Shown here: piece after piece, positions 12,241 to 24,425 of the stretch
How positions within the stretch are numbered: the first letter of the stretch is position 1
Layout: every line of letters starts with the position of its first letter
Origin: Aptenodytes patagonicus
Lineage: Eukaryota; Chordata; Aves; Sphenisciformes; Spheniscidae
Assembly: GCF_965638725.1 (NCBI RefSeq)
Contig: NC_134960.1
Coordinates: 808,501 to 872,500 of the forward strand
Direction of reading: 5' to 3'
DNA length: 64,000 nucleotides
Translations under genes and position numbers: made by a program
The notes under the pieces: generated by a model
Database searches by the model: none
Told to the model about the DNA's origin: nothing
The model's input: only the letters and a program-made list of their open reading frames with translations

Positions 12241-14014
12241 AAAAAAAGAAAAGCGCGTGTTTGTTAGCAGGGCTGGGGCTGACTCCCCATGCGACTTTCA
12301 GCACCATCACCACAGGCTCCAGCAGCTCCCGGCTGTTCCCGCTCCCGGGCTGGTGGGGCCGTGGGTTCTGTGCTGGGGTCAGATGGCCACAACTGGGTGC
12401 CGAGCAAGTCCAGCTCCCGCCACTGCTCCCCATGGGAAGTGTGCCCACGCGCTGCAGCGCGACCCAAGCCCAACAACAGCAGCACGTGGTTTGACACGGG
12501 CACCTTCTCACTCCAGTGAGGCACTGGACGTGGCACTGGAAGGCCACGGGGCATTTCATGGTATCTGTAATTTTGATTCACTTTATCAGCTGAATTCCTA
12601 TCTTGAGGTCTGCCTTGCTCGCACATTCTGATGTGTTGCCTAACGAGAGCAGTAGATATAGCGAAGATCCAAGATATTTTTCCTTACAACCCCTGCCATA
12701 TCTCAGTCGTGTGTTTACAACCTACAAGTAGTACAAATATCAGAGGAGAAGACTGTAAATCTGAAGGAACGATTTCTACTTGGTCCTCTCACAGATAATG
12801 CCATCAGACTGCACATACGTCCCTTCCCTTTTCTCAGGAGGACTCGTTCAGAAGTACGGAGTGGAAATGGTTAATGTGTTTTTTCAAAAGTTCTTCCCCC
12901 CACATCATGATTTTGTCAAAACAAAGCTTTTTCTTATTCTTTTTTTTTTTTAAATGGTGGCCATTTGGCTAAATTAAAATGTTGACAAACATCTTCAGGA
13001 TAATGCAAGAAACCAATGACCTCACTCTGTTTCATCTCAAGTTTCCTTTTACTTTGGTATTTCTTTGTAGTCTGTCATACGTTGATTTGTGCTTGGCTGA
13101 CTGAGTGCACACTTTTTAATGAATGATGTTGCCAGTAACATCATCTCATCTACTGGCGTTTTTAAATACAATGCGTGACAAACCATATTGAAAACAAAGG
13201 TTTTGAAGGTTGTTTTTCCTTTTTACATATTCTTCCCTATTTGTGCTCTGTGATTAACACTCATGTTCTATTTTCATCTGATTAAAAAGGAAACAGAATT
13301 ATGAAATATCTTGCAGTGGGCAAGTGGTGGAAATGAAGTTGACCGGCTGGTTTTGTGCACGCCAGTTAATGCTAATCTCCGATCAGATCTGTTCTGTGAG
13401 TACTTCTTCAATTTTTCCTACACTTTAAGGCCAGTCTGCTTTAGGTGTACTATCAAAACAACGGGCGGGACTGAAACTCTGCCGGGGAGAAGCGTGTGCC
13501 TTTTTATAAGCGCACAGTTCCAGGCGAATTCCCAAGGGAAATCAGCAGCTGCTGCCCGAGCGCCCAGCCGCCTCGTGGGGCACCTCGGGAGGGCCCAGGC
13601 CAGGGGGATCCAGCGGTGCTGAGCGCACTCGGGGGGTCTGGGGTGACCTGGGGGGGGGCTAGAGAGCACTGCGCCTGCAGGGTGGCCAGTCCAAGGCAGC
13701 AATTACTCTCTGGGCTCCCTGAGGGGCTGGGTCTTACCCTTCTTCAGTAAAATGTGTGGCTGCGGGAAGCATGCCGTGCTGTTCATCCCCTAAGAATGCC
13801 ACCAGGTGCTAAAGCTCTGGGCAACCCTTCCCCCCGAAGCTGACAGCGATTCCAGCCCCTCTCCTGCCTGCCTGGGGCACACAGGCTCCGGATCGCCAAG
13901 GCAGGGACAGGGGCTTTTTCCAGGCAGGAGTTTCTAAATTGCCTGGTACAGCAAAGCAAGGCTCTGATCTTGATTGCAGTCTCTGGGTTCTGCTGCAATA
14001 GAAAAGCTGATGAT

Positions 14015-14215
14015 GCTAACACTTAGCATTTATATAACACTTTAAATCTTCAAAGCACTTTCCAAATACTAATTCATCTGTGGAACGCCCCTCGGGCAAA
14101 GCATCACCCCCACTTTACATGGAGAAAACCAGGAGACGAGGCCACACAGCATATCAATGTCCAATTAGGGATCAGGATGTGAGGCTTTCCTGGTTGTCCA
14201 CTTAACACTCAGACC
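14015..14215 (+). repeat. MIR-like relic
   Basis: 'cttagcatttatataacact', 'aatcttcaaagcactttcca' and 'cccccactttacatggagaa' follow in the order seen in MIR-type amniote elements ('...tatagcgctttacatcttcaaagcgctttacaaa...ccattttacagatggggaaa...'). A fairly long but diverged copy. Confidence 0.5.
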
Positions 14216-15299
14216 ATCCCATTGAACTTTATGATCCGCCACCGCCTCTCCCTTGCAATGCGTCTCGTAATTGGGGTTAAAAAATAAAGGCAGAGCTAGA
14301 AAGTTGCTCGTCCTTCCCTTTCATTTAAAAAGTCTCTGTCTGATGCCGATGTAATTAACTCCAGGCTGGATGCAGTGGGGTGCCTGGTCTGGAGGACACT
14401 GATCCTTGGGCAGCAGGCAGCCCTGTTGCATGGCCGTGTGTTGCCTGCTGCCTGCAGGAGCCCTCTTTGGCTTACCAGTGGAGGGATGCCTTGTACCAAA
14501 GGGATGAAACCGCTGAAATACATATTGTTAGAGTCTTTTAATCACAGTGTTTTATCATGAAGCTGGACATTGGGAAACAATGCTGAGAGCAGAAATAGTT
14601 GTTCTGCTCTGATGTGCCTGTCCTCGCCTCGGTGCCAAGTAGCTGCACACACGTGTCTCCCCAGGGAGCTGCGTCCTTTGGCTTCCCCCCCTCCAAAGTC
14701 GACTCAGAAAAGAGCTCAAATGGATCCCAAACCAAACAGCAAATACACTTTGTCCCCATCGTTCCGCAGGAGCTGTGCTGTCCAGTGAGCGCTTCTGTGC
14801 ACCCGGACAACGTCAACGCCGGGGACAGGCTGAGTGTGCCCAGCCTTGCAGGAACTCATCCACGCGCTCTTCCGAGGAGAAGGCTTGCTGTTATCGGCAC
14901 ACAATGAGTGATCGAAAACAGACCCTGTCACTCCTGAGAGCACGGAGGGTTTACGATGGCATTTCTTGCTGCTGACTCTCAAGGCTTGGCGAGATGTGCC
15001 ATGGTGAGAAGCGTGAGGTTTGTTTTCTCCAGGCTGTCACGGCAAGTGCCTTGTGAGAGCCTCAGTCTCTCCCACCACCTCGCTCTAAACCTTCCTCCGC
15101 TTGGTTTCTCTGGGAGAAAATCAGACAGATTTCTGTGTTTACCTGAGCACGTGCAGCTCCTCCTCCCGCTTTGACCACCAGCTCACAGCTGTGAATTTCC
15201 AACGCATAAAGACACTGGTGAAAAAAGTATTGCTTTTTACCAGCTTTGAATTTCACATATTTTAACATTGTTGGCTATTGCCAGTTCTGGTGGTTATGA

Positions 15300-15480
15300 G
15301 ACACTAACATACAAACAAGCTTTGCATCTCTAGATCACAAAGAGCTCCATGAAGTTGGATATAATTACTCCCATTTAAAGAGGGGGAAAAACAGAGGTGG
15401 GGTGACTCTTCAAGGTCATAAAAGCAATCAGTGGCAGAGTGGGGAAAGGAGCCTACATCAAATAACCTCTGCGATCAGCT
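15300..15480 (+). repeat. MIR-like relic
   Basis: 'ataattactcccatttaaag', 'gggggaaaaacagaggtggg' and 'tcagtggcagagtggggaaa' match the tail region of MIR-type elements in order and spacing. Confidence 0.5.
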
Positions 15481-17418
15481 CTGCCTCACTCATGGCCTGA
15501 CATACTGGGATGCATCCTTACAATATGAAAACTAATTTCCTCGCTCTTCCTATGGCTGCCTGGGCAGAGTTGCCAGAAGATAGGGCCTTGTTACAAGAAA
15601 TGGAAAACTCGTTTCACACGTATCATACAGTTTCTATATTGAAGGGCAATGAAACATGGGAAAACTGCTCATGAAAACCCTGCTGTTGCAAAGCAAACAG
15701 ACACTTGGTCCATATAGCCAAAGTCATTTTTAAGCATCTGCTCTGTCAAACCAAACAGGTTTTCTTTGGCCCACCAGAAGGACGACTCTCACGGAGCTCT
15801 GCGACCTTCAGTCTTCTGGCTGAAACTATGGAGACATTAGAGCGTCTGTGTCTCCAATCTTTCTAGGGAGTCACTCCGGTGGGACTATTGCACCTCCAGG
15901 ACGCCGTGTCCTCCAGGCTGGCTGCCCTCGCGCAGGCTGCGTGAGATGGCTCTCCAGCAGGACCGACATCCCACGCAGGTCTGGCGATGGGCTCCCAAGA
16001 AGTGCCCTTTGGCAGCGGTGGTGGGGCTGCTCTTGTTTCTGGGACCCTCTGGGCTCTCCGCTTGAAATAACGGGGAATAGCGCAAGCACGTGGGAGGAGC
16101 TTCTCTCCGTTACCCCTCGCCTCGTGTGCTCTGGAGCCGTCCTCCTCGCCCTGTCCTTCATCCCACCATGCAAGCCAGTGCCCAGGCGGCCGACCCTGTG
16201 GACATCAGGGACGCCGTGCCCTGCGCGAGCGCCGCAGGGGCACCAGGCTGCAGTTAAACGAATGCTACAGCACTGTCATGGACAGGGAGTGTGCGTGCTA
16301 GGAGAGGGCACGGGCATGGCAGCGCTTCCCGGGGGGCTATAAAACGCCTCTGCTACTCTGCATCTCGCGAGTGGATGCCACACGCCTCCTCCTCTGGGGA
16401 AGAGGGACCTTTCAGGCTGTTTTTAGCTCCTGGAGGGCAGGGAGAGGGGGTGCCACTTACAAGCTGCTACAAATTATAGATGTGAAGCTAACAGCTTGTC
16501 CTCCTACCCACCCACAAACACAACGCCCAGGTGTTGCCGCTGAAGAAGGGCGAATGGCAGGTCCTGCCTGTGCCTCTGGACCCCGAGGGCCAGGAGGGGG
16601 AGTGGTGCCCCCCCCCACGGCTCGGGGTTGCTCGCTCTGCCGCTCAGCTCCCCTGCAGACAGCACGCCATCGGCTGTGGCAGGCGGCTGTGCACAGCTGC
16701 AGCGGTGGGTTTTGTACACATGGTCTAATGCTAATTTAGAGAAGCCTGCCCATTTAGTAAATACATCGCGTTTGCTTGAAGACATAATTAGGCCAGCATG
16801 GATCTGCAGGGATGTGCACAGCACAGGGACTGGCAGCCAGCAGAGCAAAAGCCTCCCTAAAATTTTCCATCTCTCAAACCAACCCCTGGTCCCCTCTGCT
16901 ACATCCCAGTCGGGCAGGCAGCCAGTGGCCGCTGCTCCCTGCTCCTGCTGCCCCGCTCCTCAGCCTCTGGAGGGGCACACAGCAGGGACAAACCCGCTGG
17001 CAGCTGGATATTAAGTCTTTCTTTCACCTTTTTCCCTTTCGTGAGGTATGCATCAGCTGGCAGATAAAAGCCAAACACTAAAAAGCCGTCTACACTTCTG
17101 TAAGAAGAGTGATTTAGAGAGCTGTTTATTAATCTTACAGAGAGTCAAATGCTGTATTTTGCCCGTAACAGCCTTGTACAATCCTGCTGCTGGGTAACGT
17201 GAAGGCTTCAGCCGATTCTGAAGTAGCTGGAGCAGAGTGGTACCTATCCAGAAATAGAGAAGTATTTTAAAATGAAATTTATTCAGTGATCTTCCTTAAG
17301 ACAGATTGTTATGTGTTTGTTGATGTGTCATTAGAAGTAGCCGGTGGTGGAGCCGGGCCAAGCAGCAGTGAGTGGACGGGCACTGCCCTCCCTGCGCCCA
17401 GGGAGGTCACCCGAACCA

Positions 17419-17440
17419 CCTCCTCCTCCTCCTCCTCCTG
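17419..17440 (+). repeat. CTC trinucleotide run
   Basis: Seven CTC units ending in CTGCTGCC. Simple repeat in the SH3RF2-GRXCR2 intergenic region. Confidence 0.8.
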
Positions 17441-19100
17441 CTGCCACCCGGTCTCTGCACTGAGGGCTGCAGCGGCAGCCCAAGAGGGGAATGGAGGTGA
17501 TTAAAGCTGACATCAGGCTTGCGAGATTTTGGGCCAGACCCAGAGCAGGCTTTGGCACCTCTGAGTTAGCAGCTGCAAGGTCTGAGCTCGGGCACCAGGT
17601 CCCCAGTGGGTGCAGTTGGCAGGCGATGGGGTGACACTGCCACTCCTCCCGAGGACAGATGCCCTGAACGCCATCTGCACGGGTGATGGGGCTTCAACAG
17701 GAGGAGACAAGAGCCATTCAGCAGGTTGCTGCATGGCCTGGTGTTGGAGTTTCCTCCTGGGGAGGGAAGGGCACTGGGCAGCCCCTGCTCAAGAAACGGC
17801 AGTTTGGATGTTAAGCCGCCTGTGAGACCGTGGCCCCTCCAGCAGACAGTGCCCCGAGTGCCCCGGCACCAAAGCTGGGCTGGGCTGAAGAGGTTGCTGC
17901 TGCCAGCCTCTGCTTCATGCTCCTGCCACGGCTTTGTCTCTCTCTGCTTTCTGGTACATTCATTCTTTTTTCCCTGCAGTGCAGTGAAGAACCACAGAAC
18001 AAGAAGCACTAAATTCTGCTTTACTGGGATTTGCCTGAGAAGGGCTGAATCTGCAGGGATGCAATTTTCATTTTTTAAGACAAGAAGAAATAAGGGCGTC
18101 CAAGTAGCAACATACCCAAGCACCAGCCTAACAGGCCTTTGAAAGTTGCTTTGAGCACTTCTCAGCTGTTCTTCACGCAGGTCTGACCACAGAAAATGTC
18201 AGGCTTCAGTTACCTAATTAAACACAGATGCAAATAACAACACTGCTTGCAACGATACATCACCTTTTAGTGTTCCCAGGTGCTTCTGGCCAACAGTGAG
18301 TGCCGCAGCCCAGAGCAGGGCCTGTAGCTCAGCTGGTGAAGCAAACTAGGTTATAAATACCGCTGCTCCAAAAGCTCTAGCTCCAGGCACGGAGGGGACA
18401 GTTGTGGTACAGGAGGGGGAGCATGGAGGGGGTAAGTCTTTAACAGACCGCTGCAAATGGACCTCTGCTTTATGGCATTAAGGAGCAATTGGTTCAGCTA
18501 TTTGCTGCTTCTTTGTTTGACCACATAGTGATTTGGGGGCTGGCAGTTTGAGTTTGCTTCTCTAACAGCTCCTGCTTGCAGAGCAGTGCTCCTCGTGGAA
18601 GGAGGTCTGGAGAGCAGGATCCAGGGTGCTCATGAGCCCAGCAAAGAAGAGCGTAGTGGAAAGGCACAGGGGGGTCGGAGTCCTTGTGGTAGAGTTACTC
18701 CATGCTGGCAGACCAATTTCCATGTCTGCAGGCATGTGGGAGCTGTATCTCAGGCATGATATAGACCAGTGTTTCTTATGCGCCCGCCTGTGGTGCGAGG
18801 GTGTGTTTATCCAAGAACTGTCCGTTCCCTTTCCATGGCTCCTCTCCCCAGCTGCAGCCACCGTGTGTTTCTGGATGCACTTGCTGGGCAGTGCCACCTT
18901 CGTGCTGTGGCTGTTGTTACTGTTCTGTTCTCTACCCAGTGCACACACATTCTTCTGAACTCCGGTTTCAGGCTGCGCTGCTGCTCTCAGGAGGAGCCGA
19001 GGGAGGTTTGCCTCCGTAGGTAAAAATGAACCCTTGGGAATTTCCCTCTTTGAAGTGCTTTTTCCTGGTTTTTGTTTCTTTGTGACTTCAAGATTTTTAT

Positions 19101-19165
19101 GCTTACTTAGGACTCTTACCTGCCCATGTAAGAGTCTCTAGGGCTAAGGTGGGTGCTAAGTAAGC
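19101..19165. repeat. Nested perfect inverted repeats (10 bp plus 9 bp)
   Basis: GCTTACTTAG (19101-19110) is the exact reverse complement of CTAAGTAAGC (19156-19165). Directly inside it, GACTCTTAC (19111-19119) is the exact reverse complement of GTAAGAGTC (19128-19136), with the 8-base loop CTGCCCAT. The two stems stack on the 5' side; the 3' side has a 19-base insert. No gene overlaps. Function unknown. Confidence 0.8.
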
Positions 19166-20504
19166 TGGCTTTCATCAGGGAGCCTGCACACCGTTCCTGG
19201 AGGTGCTGGGCGTCCTCCACTCCCACTGACTTCAGCCTCCAGGAATGCACGGCGGGCCCTGCCTTGTGCGTGAGGTGAGACAGCAAAAGGAGATCTCCTT
19301 AGCTTGGTTTCCTAGAAAATGGAGTTTTATGAACTCACAGCGTATGTGAAGGTGTGCATGTGTAGCTCTGTGTCTGTCTGTGCACCCTCATAACTTGTGA
19401 ATCCAGTTCAGCGGAGAGTAAAAGCACCCAGAATTTTAAATATCCTGTGACTTTTGCGAAAACAGGTGGCTGAGCACAAAAGAAGGAAACCCTGTTAGCC
19501 CCTTCATGAAGGGAGACGATGCAACATGACTTCACACCGTATTTCAAATCTAATTTGATGCTCATGACTCCCCACAGGAGATGTTAAATGTGCTCCAGAC
19601 AAGAGAGGATGTTTGCATCTTAACAGACATCAGAGAACCTAACCATGAGCTAAATCCGTATGAAATCAGGCTTTCTTTAGCTGCTATATGCATAAATCTA
19701 CTAGTTTTTACCACAATACCAATGGCTTAATTTCTGCTGTGTCCCAGTCCCTTAGCCTATATGGGGTGTATTGACAACAGATTCCAGCCCTCTTTGTAAC
19801 AAGAAGTTTGGATGCAGGATGACATGCTTAAGAAACCCCATGGTGGGGGGTGCTCGACAAGGGCTGGTGGTGAATGATCAGCATCTGATTGCCAGTTGAT
19901 GCACATGCTCGTTAGTGAGTGAACCTTTTGGTAAGCAGACTAGCTCTCCTCAGCAGCTAGCACTGAGCAACCCCAGCCCAGAGGAGGGCGGGAGCGCTGG
20001 GGTTGCACCCACCAACCCTCTGCAGGAGCAGCACAGGTTCCTTGCCTGCGGGAGCCGGGGGTGTGCTCTGGCTGGGAGGGAAATGCCTGCTTCAGCTCCG
20101 TGGAATTTCAGCAGGATCCATGCTTGCCCCTGTATTTCACAGCAGGAACAAGTTGCCTGCCCAATGCTTCAAGGATTTTTATGTAAATCTCTGGCAGAGG
20201 ATGAAGATGGCTGTGGACTTCAGCGATGCTCGGTGCAGGTCAGGCTGCTTACCATCACCAAATGGAGACAAAGCTTAGTGCCTCCTGATAGGAACATCAG
20301 AGCTTATACCTATGTCCATGGCTGAGTAAATCTTGCAATGTTTTCCATGATTTTGAAATCGTGTTGTTAGGGTAATTAGTTTCAGTGCTGCTTGCACTGG
20401 TACCACCCATTTCAGTTCATATGTGTTGCTCTTTTGTGCCTATTTTCTGCTAATGATATTAAACAAATTCACTGCTATGAATATCTGTAGGAACAGAGAA
20501 TATT

Positions 20505-20582
20505 GAACAGACTGCTTTGAGCAGGAGGTTGGATTAGATACCTCTTGAGGTCACTTCCACCCTGGATTATGTGGTGATCCTA
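20505..20582 (+). mobile_element. CR1 LINE 3'-end fragment
   Basis: GCAGGAGGTTGGATTAGATA followed by CCTCTTGAGGTCACTTCCAC is the signature 3' untranslated tail of CR1, the main LINE family of birds. Only the last ~80 bases are present, the usual 5' truncation. There is no reverse transcriptase sequence. Confidence 0.85.
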
Positions 20583-23045
20583 AATCAGATAACGAACATT
20601 ATATAGCTAGCACTGAGCACCATGCGACCTGTGTGTTCAGCCAGATCTGCCTGGGGCAACTCATATTTAGAAAATTCTTCAGACTTTTTAAATCGTTCAT
20701 TTTAAAAATGTGATGTTTAATGCCAGATAAAAGATTACAAATGTTATGAGCTGCTTGCAGAGATAAATGGGAGACAGCTAGAAGCAGACCTTTGCCTGTC
20801 TTTTCTCATGTAGACTGGTTTGTAAGGTTCCAGTATAAAACAATCTCAGCTAAGCCTTTCTTGATGCTGCAGAGTAGGAAAATACAGAGCAGTAATTTGC
20901 AGAATACTTTTATTTACTAAGGTATGCTTCTAGCTGCAGATACCAGTATCTCCTGATACTGTGGGTAAGCAGAGGCATACGGCTATAGTCTTGCAGACCT
21001 CATGTCCATGCCCCACATCTCTGCCTGCATTCTTCCGCAGTGTATTTGCACCGCATCACTGTCACCTCCCCAGTACAGAGGTGGCCACATTGAACTGCTA
21101 CACTCTGCTGCCTGGGGACCACGTGAGGACGAAAATGATGCGGCCTGGTGTGTCGTGCTGCTGTTTGCAGTGATGGTGAGTCTTCTATCAACTGATCTAG
21201 AGGCAAAAACCTGGGTCTAAGGAGTGCTTTGGGCAACTGTTTCAAGTGCAGGCCTTGTCTGATCAAGGTGACAATCCAGCCTGAGCACTGGAAAGAAGTT
21301 CAGCACTTGAAAAGATGGCAATCTCGCTGCTCAGCAGGCAGTGCATTGTGTTCTCTTACGTAGGAACATAGGGCTTTATTTCTGAAACACATTTAAGGTA
21401 TGCCAAAAGGGAGAATTCTTTTCTGCCACGTACAAAAGGACTGGTCCAGTCCTGTCCTTTTTACCACCTTTCCTCAGAATTGCTGTACTTTGCTATTACT
21501 ATAACTTTCTTCAATACAAATACATGTGTCATGGTAGTACTTAACAGAAAGAAGAGTGGTAAAATACGATTCTTTAAATCAATGGCATGCTCCCATTTAC
21601 TGGAATGGAAGCCTGGCTGGAGCAGGCTTGTGTTTCACCACTTCTTCAGCTAAAAATACAGAAGGGTGTTTGACAGGCTCAAGTGAAATAAGGGGAGCCA
21701 GCAACAGAAAAAAGCCCCTAGCTTGAGAGCTTTGAGACCATGCACCGGACAGATGCAGTATGTGCTCGTTCCAGGTCCCAGTCTAATCCCCCACACTGTA
21801 CTGGGAGGCTTTCTCTGCAGATAAAGAAACAAGTGCTGCATTCAGGCAACAGCCTCATCGATGTCTTCCTCAGTCTGGTGGGTGAAGTAGTCTGGTCTCA
21901 GTCACTCCCTTCGTCAACCATCTGCTGTGGCACTATATATGGTACAAGATTCCACCAGCATAACTTCCTAGGCAGTCTTACATCAGTGGGTAAAATGTCT
22001 TGTCCCATGTGCAGATCAAGTCACCTCTCCCTGTGTCTGGTCCAGCTGCTGTCAGCCTGGTCACCCATCCTGTCACATCTGGTCCTCTGCAGGCTGGCCC
22101 CACCAGTGAGCGCGGCTGGTATATGAACGTGCTGGCAGCAAGTTTGTTTAAAAGGGAAGTCACTTTTTTCTTCTTTATTTTATGAGATCAGAAATATGAG
22201 GATTTTTTCTTTTTTCTTTTTTTTTTTTCTTTTTCCCCCAGGGCAAAGAGAGGTCAAGATCAGCTTCTGGCAAGTCTGGTTGCATGACAAGGAGCTATTG
22301 TGGCCATTCTGCCTGCTGGGTGGCAAATCCTTGTGGATTTGGCAGGTTAAAGGGAAAGACGCTATTATCAGGAAGCTGCACTCAGTCTGTTCAGCAACAT
22401 ATGGAAAACCCTCATTTTGTAATGAATGATGAAATCCAAGCACAGGAGGTCGGGCCAGGTGGAGTGGTGACCGTGCTGCCTGCAAATGCCCTTCGTGGAA
22501 TCCCAGACCCCGCTCTTTTTGATTGCCATGTAGCGCACTGGGAAATGTCCCCAGTTTGCTGGCACCGTGCTGTGAACAACCCTCCTGCTGGCAGCGGCAC
22601 AAGCCTCCCCGGGCTCCCTGTGGGCAGCGTGGCTGTGACGAGCAGCACATCCAGTGCCACTGCTGTGCCTCCGGTGGGGCCAGGGTGGCGGGAGAGGAGC
22701 CGGGTCCCTGCGAGGCAGGGATGGCGTGGACCCTTCCAGCCGCCGGCAGAGGAGGGCTGACCTGTTCCCAGGGCACAGAAATGCATCTGACACCACCTGA
22801 TGGCGATTCTGCAGCTCGGAGGAAAATGGAAAGTGCTAGAAGGGAGCCTGAAAATCGGACTGAAGAGCAAACACGTGAGTAACTTCCAAAGAGTCAAAAA
22901 CTGGCTCTGGCTTGGACAACCCCCCTGTTTCTGCGCTGGGGCTCTGTCTCTGACACTCCTTACATTGTTTGTTTTTCTGCTTTCATGGTGACTTGTCCCA
23001 ATGCTTGAGCCATTAGCTAATGGGCTTGCTAAACCCGGCGGGCTA

Positions 23046-23265
23046 AAGGCTGAGAGGGGATATGATTGCTCTCTCTAAATACATCAGGAGGTAGAAACTA
23101 TCAACAGAGAAGAGGTATTAAACTAAAGGACAGTATTGGTGCAAGTACAATTGAGTACCAATTGGCTGTGAATAGATATAGGCTGGAAACTAGAATATTT
23201 CTAATCATGCAATGAACTAGCGTCTGTAACAGCCTTTCAGATAAAGCAGCAAGGGCCAATATGTC
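23046..23265 (+). mobile_element. Older CR1/L3-like LINE fragment
   Basis: The stretch running from GAGAGGGGATATGATTGCTC through AAATACATCAGGAGGTAGAA and AGGCTGGAAACTAGAATATT to AACAGCCTTTCAGATAAAGC matches the 3' region of an ancient CR1-group LINE that I recall from amniote genomes. Non-coding fragment, same orientation as the CR1 relic 2.5 kb upstream. Confidence 0.7.
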
Positions 23266-24349
23266 AGGATGTTCCCGACTGCTGAATTAGCTTATGGAAG
23301 GGGTGATGCAGTATCGTGGCAGTGGCAGCACGCAGGCCTGGTGCAGACTCCAGTCCTTTGGGGGTTCAGTAACTCACCTCAGAAGAGACGGCTGGTGCAA
23401 GCCCTGCCTGTGCTGGGGGCTGCTCCAACCGCCCTCCTCTCGTGAGGAACAGGTTGTCCCCTGCTGCAGGGAAACCCAGAAGAACAGCAAAAAGAGGAGT
23501 TTCCTTCTTTTGCTAACAGTCAATTATGGTTAATGTGGCATGTCTGATAGTTCCTCATATGTGTCACCACATTTACAGTGGTAATGCCACTATCTTCCCC
23601 ACCATTAAGTCTTGCAACTAGTAAGTAACTCCTTCCCTTCTTTCTCTTCATGCATCTACGAGGTGTCTAAATGCTGGTGAGCTTTTCCTAGCACATATCC
23701 AAAATGTAACCTTTTCCTTAGGTTAGCAGCTCTGTTTGTGACTCCAAGCAGAATCTTTTCTCTCCTGCTTTTACTTGCTGGCCTCTTCAGCACACACAGA
23801 GCCCCCTCCAGCTCCTTTAAATTATCAGCTAAAATTATCTTCTTGACCTGCTGATCTGAACCTTTCTGCTTGCTACTCCTACACTGAAGCAAGTTTAACA
23901 CTTGTGTCCTTGCTTTCAAGCTTCTACCTTTGCTTCCTTCATATCTGACCTGCCCTCTTATCCATGACCTCTAGCCCTTCTTTGTGGCCCCTAATGCCGG
24001 CTCAGGCCCCTTTTTTTTGTCTCTTCTCCAGCAGTCACCCACAGACCTTACTTTAAGACACCGTGCGTGCTCAGAATAATGTGAGCAGTGGGGCAGGACT
24101 GAAGCGTTTGGGCATTGCTGCAGCTGAAACCATAACGCTCTTCCCCATCCCGATTCATTGCCTGCCCTGTGCTTTCATGAGAAGGAGGATTGTAGTGCTT
24201 GCTCCAAGGAAGCGAAACACAACAAAACATTTTCAGCAAAACTTGCAGGCGGAAACTTGCCTTCAAAGCGTTACAGTCCAGTTCACTACAGCTTTTCTTT
24301 CTGTCCTTCTTTGTACATACCCTGCTTTGTTGCAATAGATCTAAACCAA

Positions 24350-24425
24350 CATGTTACGCTGCTTAGGGCAAGGACTGTCTCTCTTTGTTCTGCAAAGCCT
24401 CCAGCACACTTCCAACAATTACTTC
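24350..24425 (+). repeat. Ancient amniote SINE tail-like relic
   Basis: 'cttagggcaaggactgtctc' then 'tctttgttctgcaaagcctc' and 'cagcaca' resembles the common tail 'ccttggggcagggactgtctctttgttctg...cctagcaca'. Same family style as the relic near 4800. Confidence 0.5.

Noticed and set aside
11894-12631. Open frames of 193-221 codons in the SH3RF2 upstream region
   Set aside because: Composition artefact of a CpG-rich block; frames exist on both strands with no family match.
18325-18336. Exact tRNA A-box match (TAGCTCAGCTGG)
   Set aside because: No B-box at the proper spacing and no cloverleaf; probably chance or a SINE remnant.
22180-22897. Cluster of overlapping open frames on both strands
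   Set aside because: No recognisable domain in any frame and no consistent coding signal; treated as chance.
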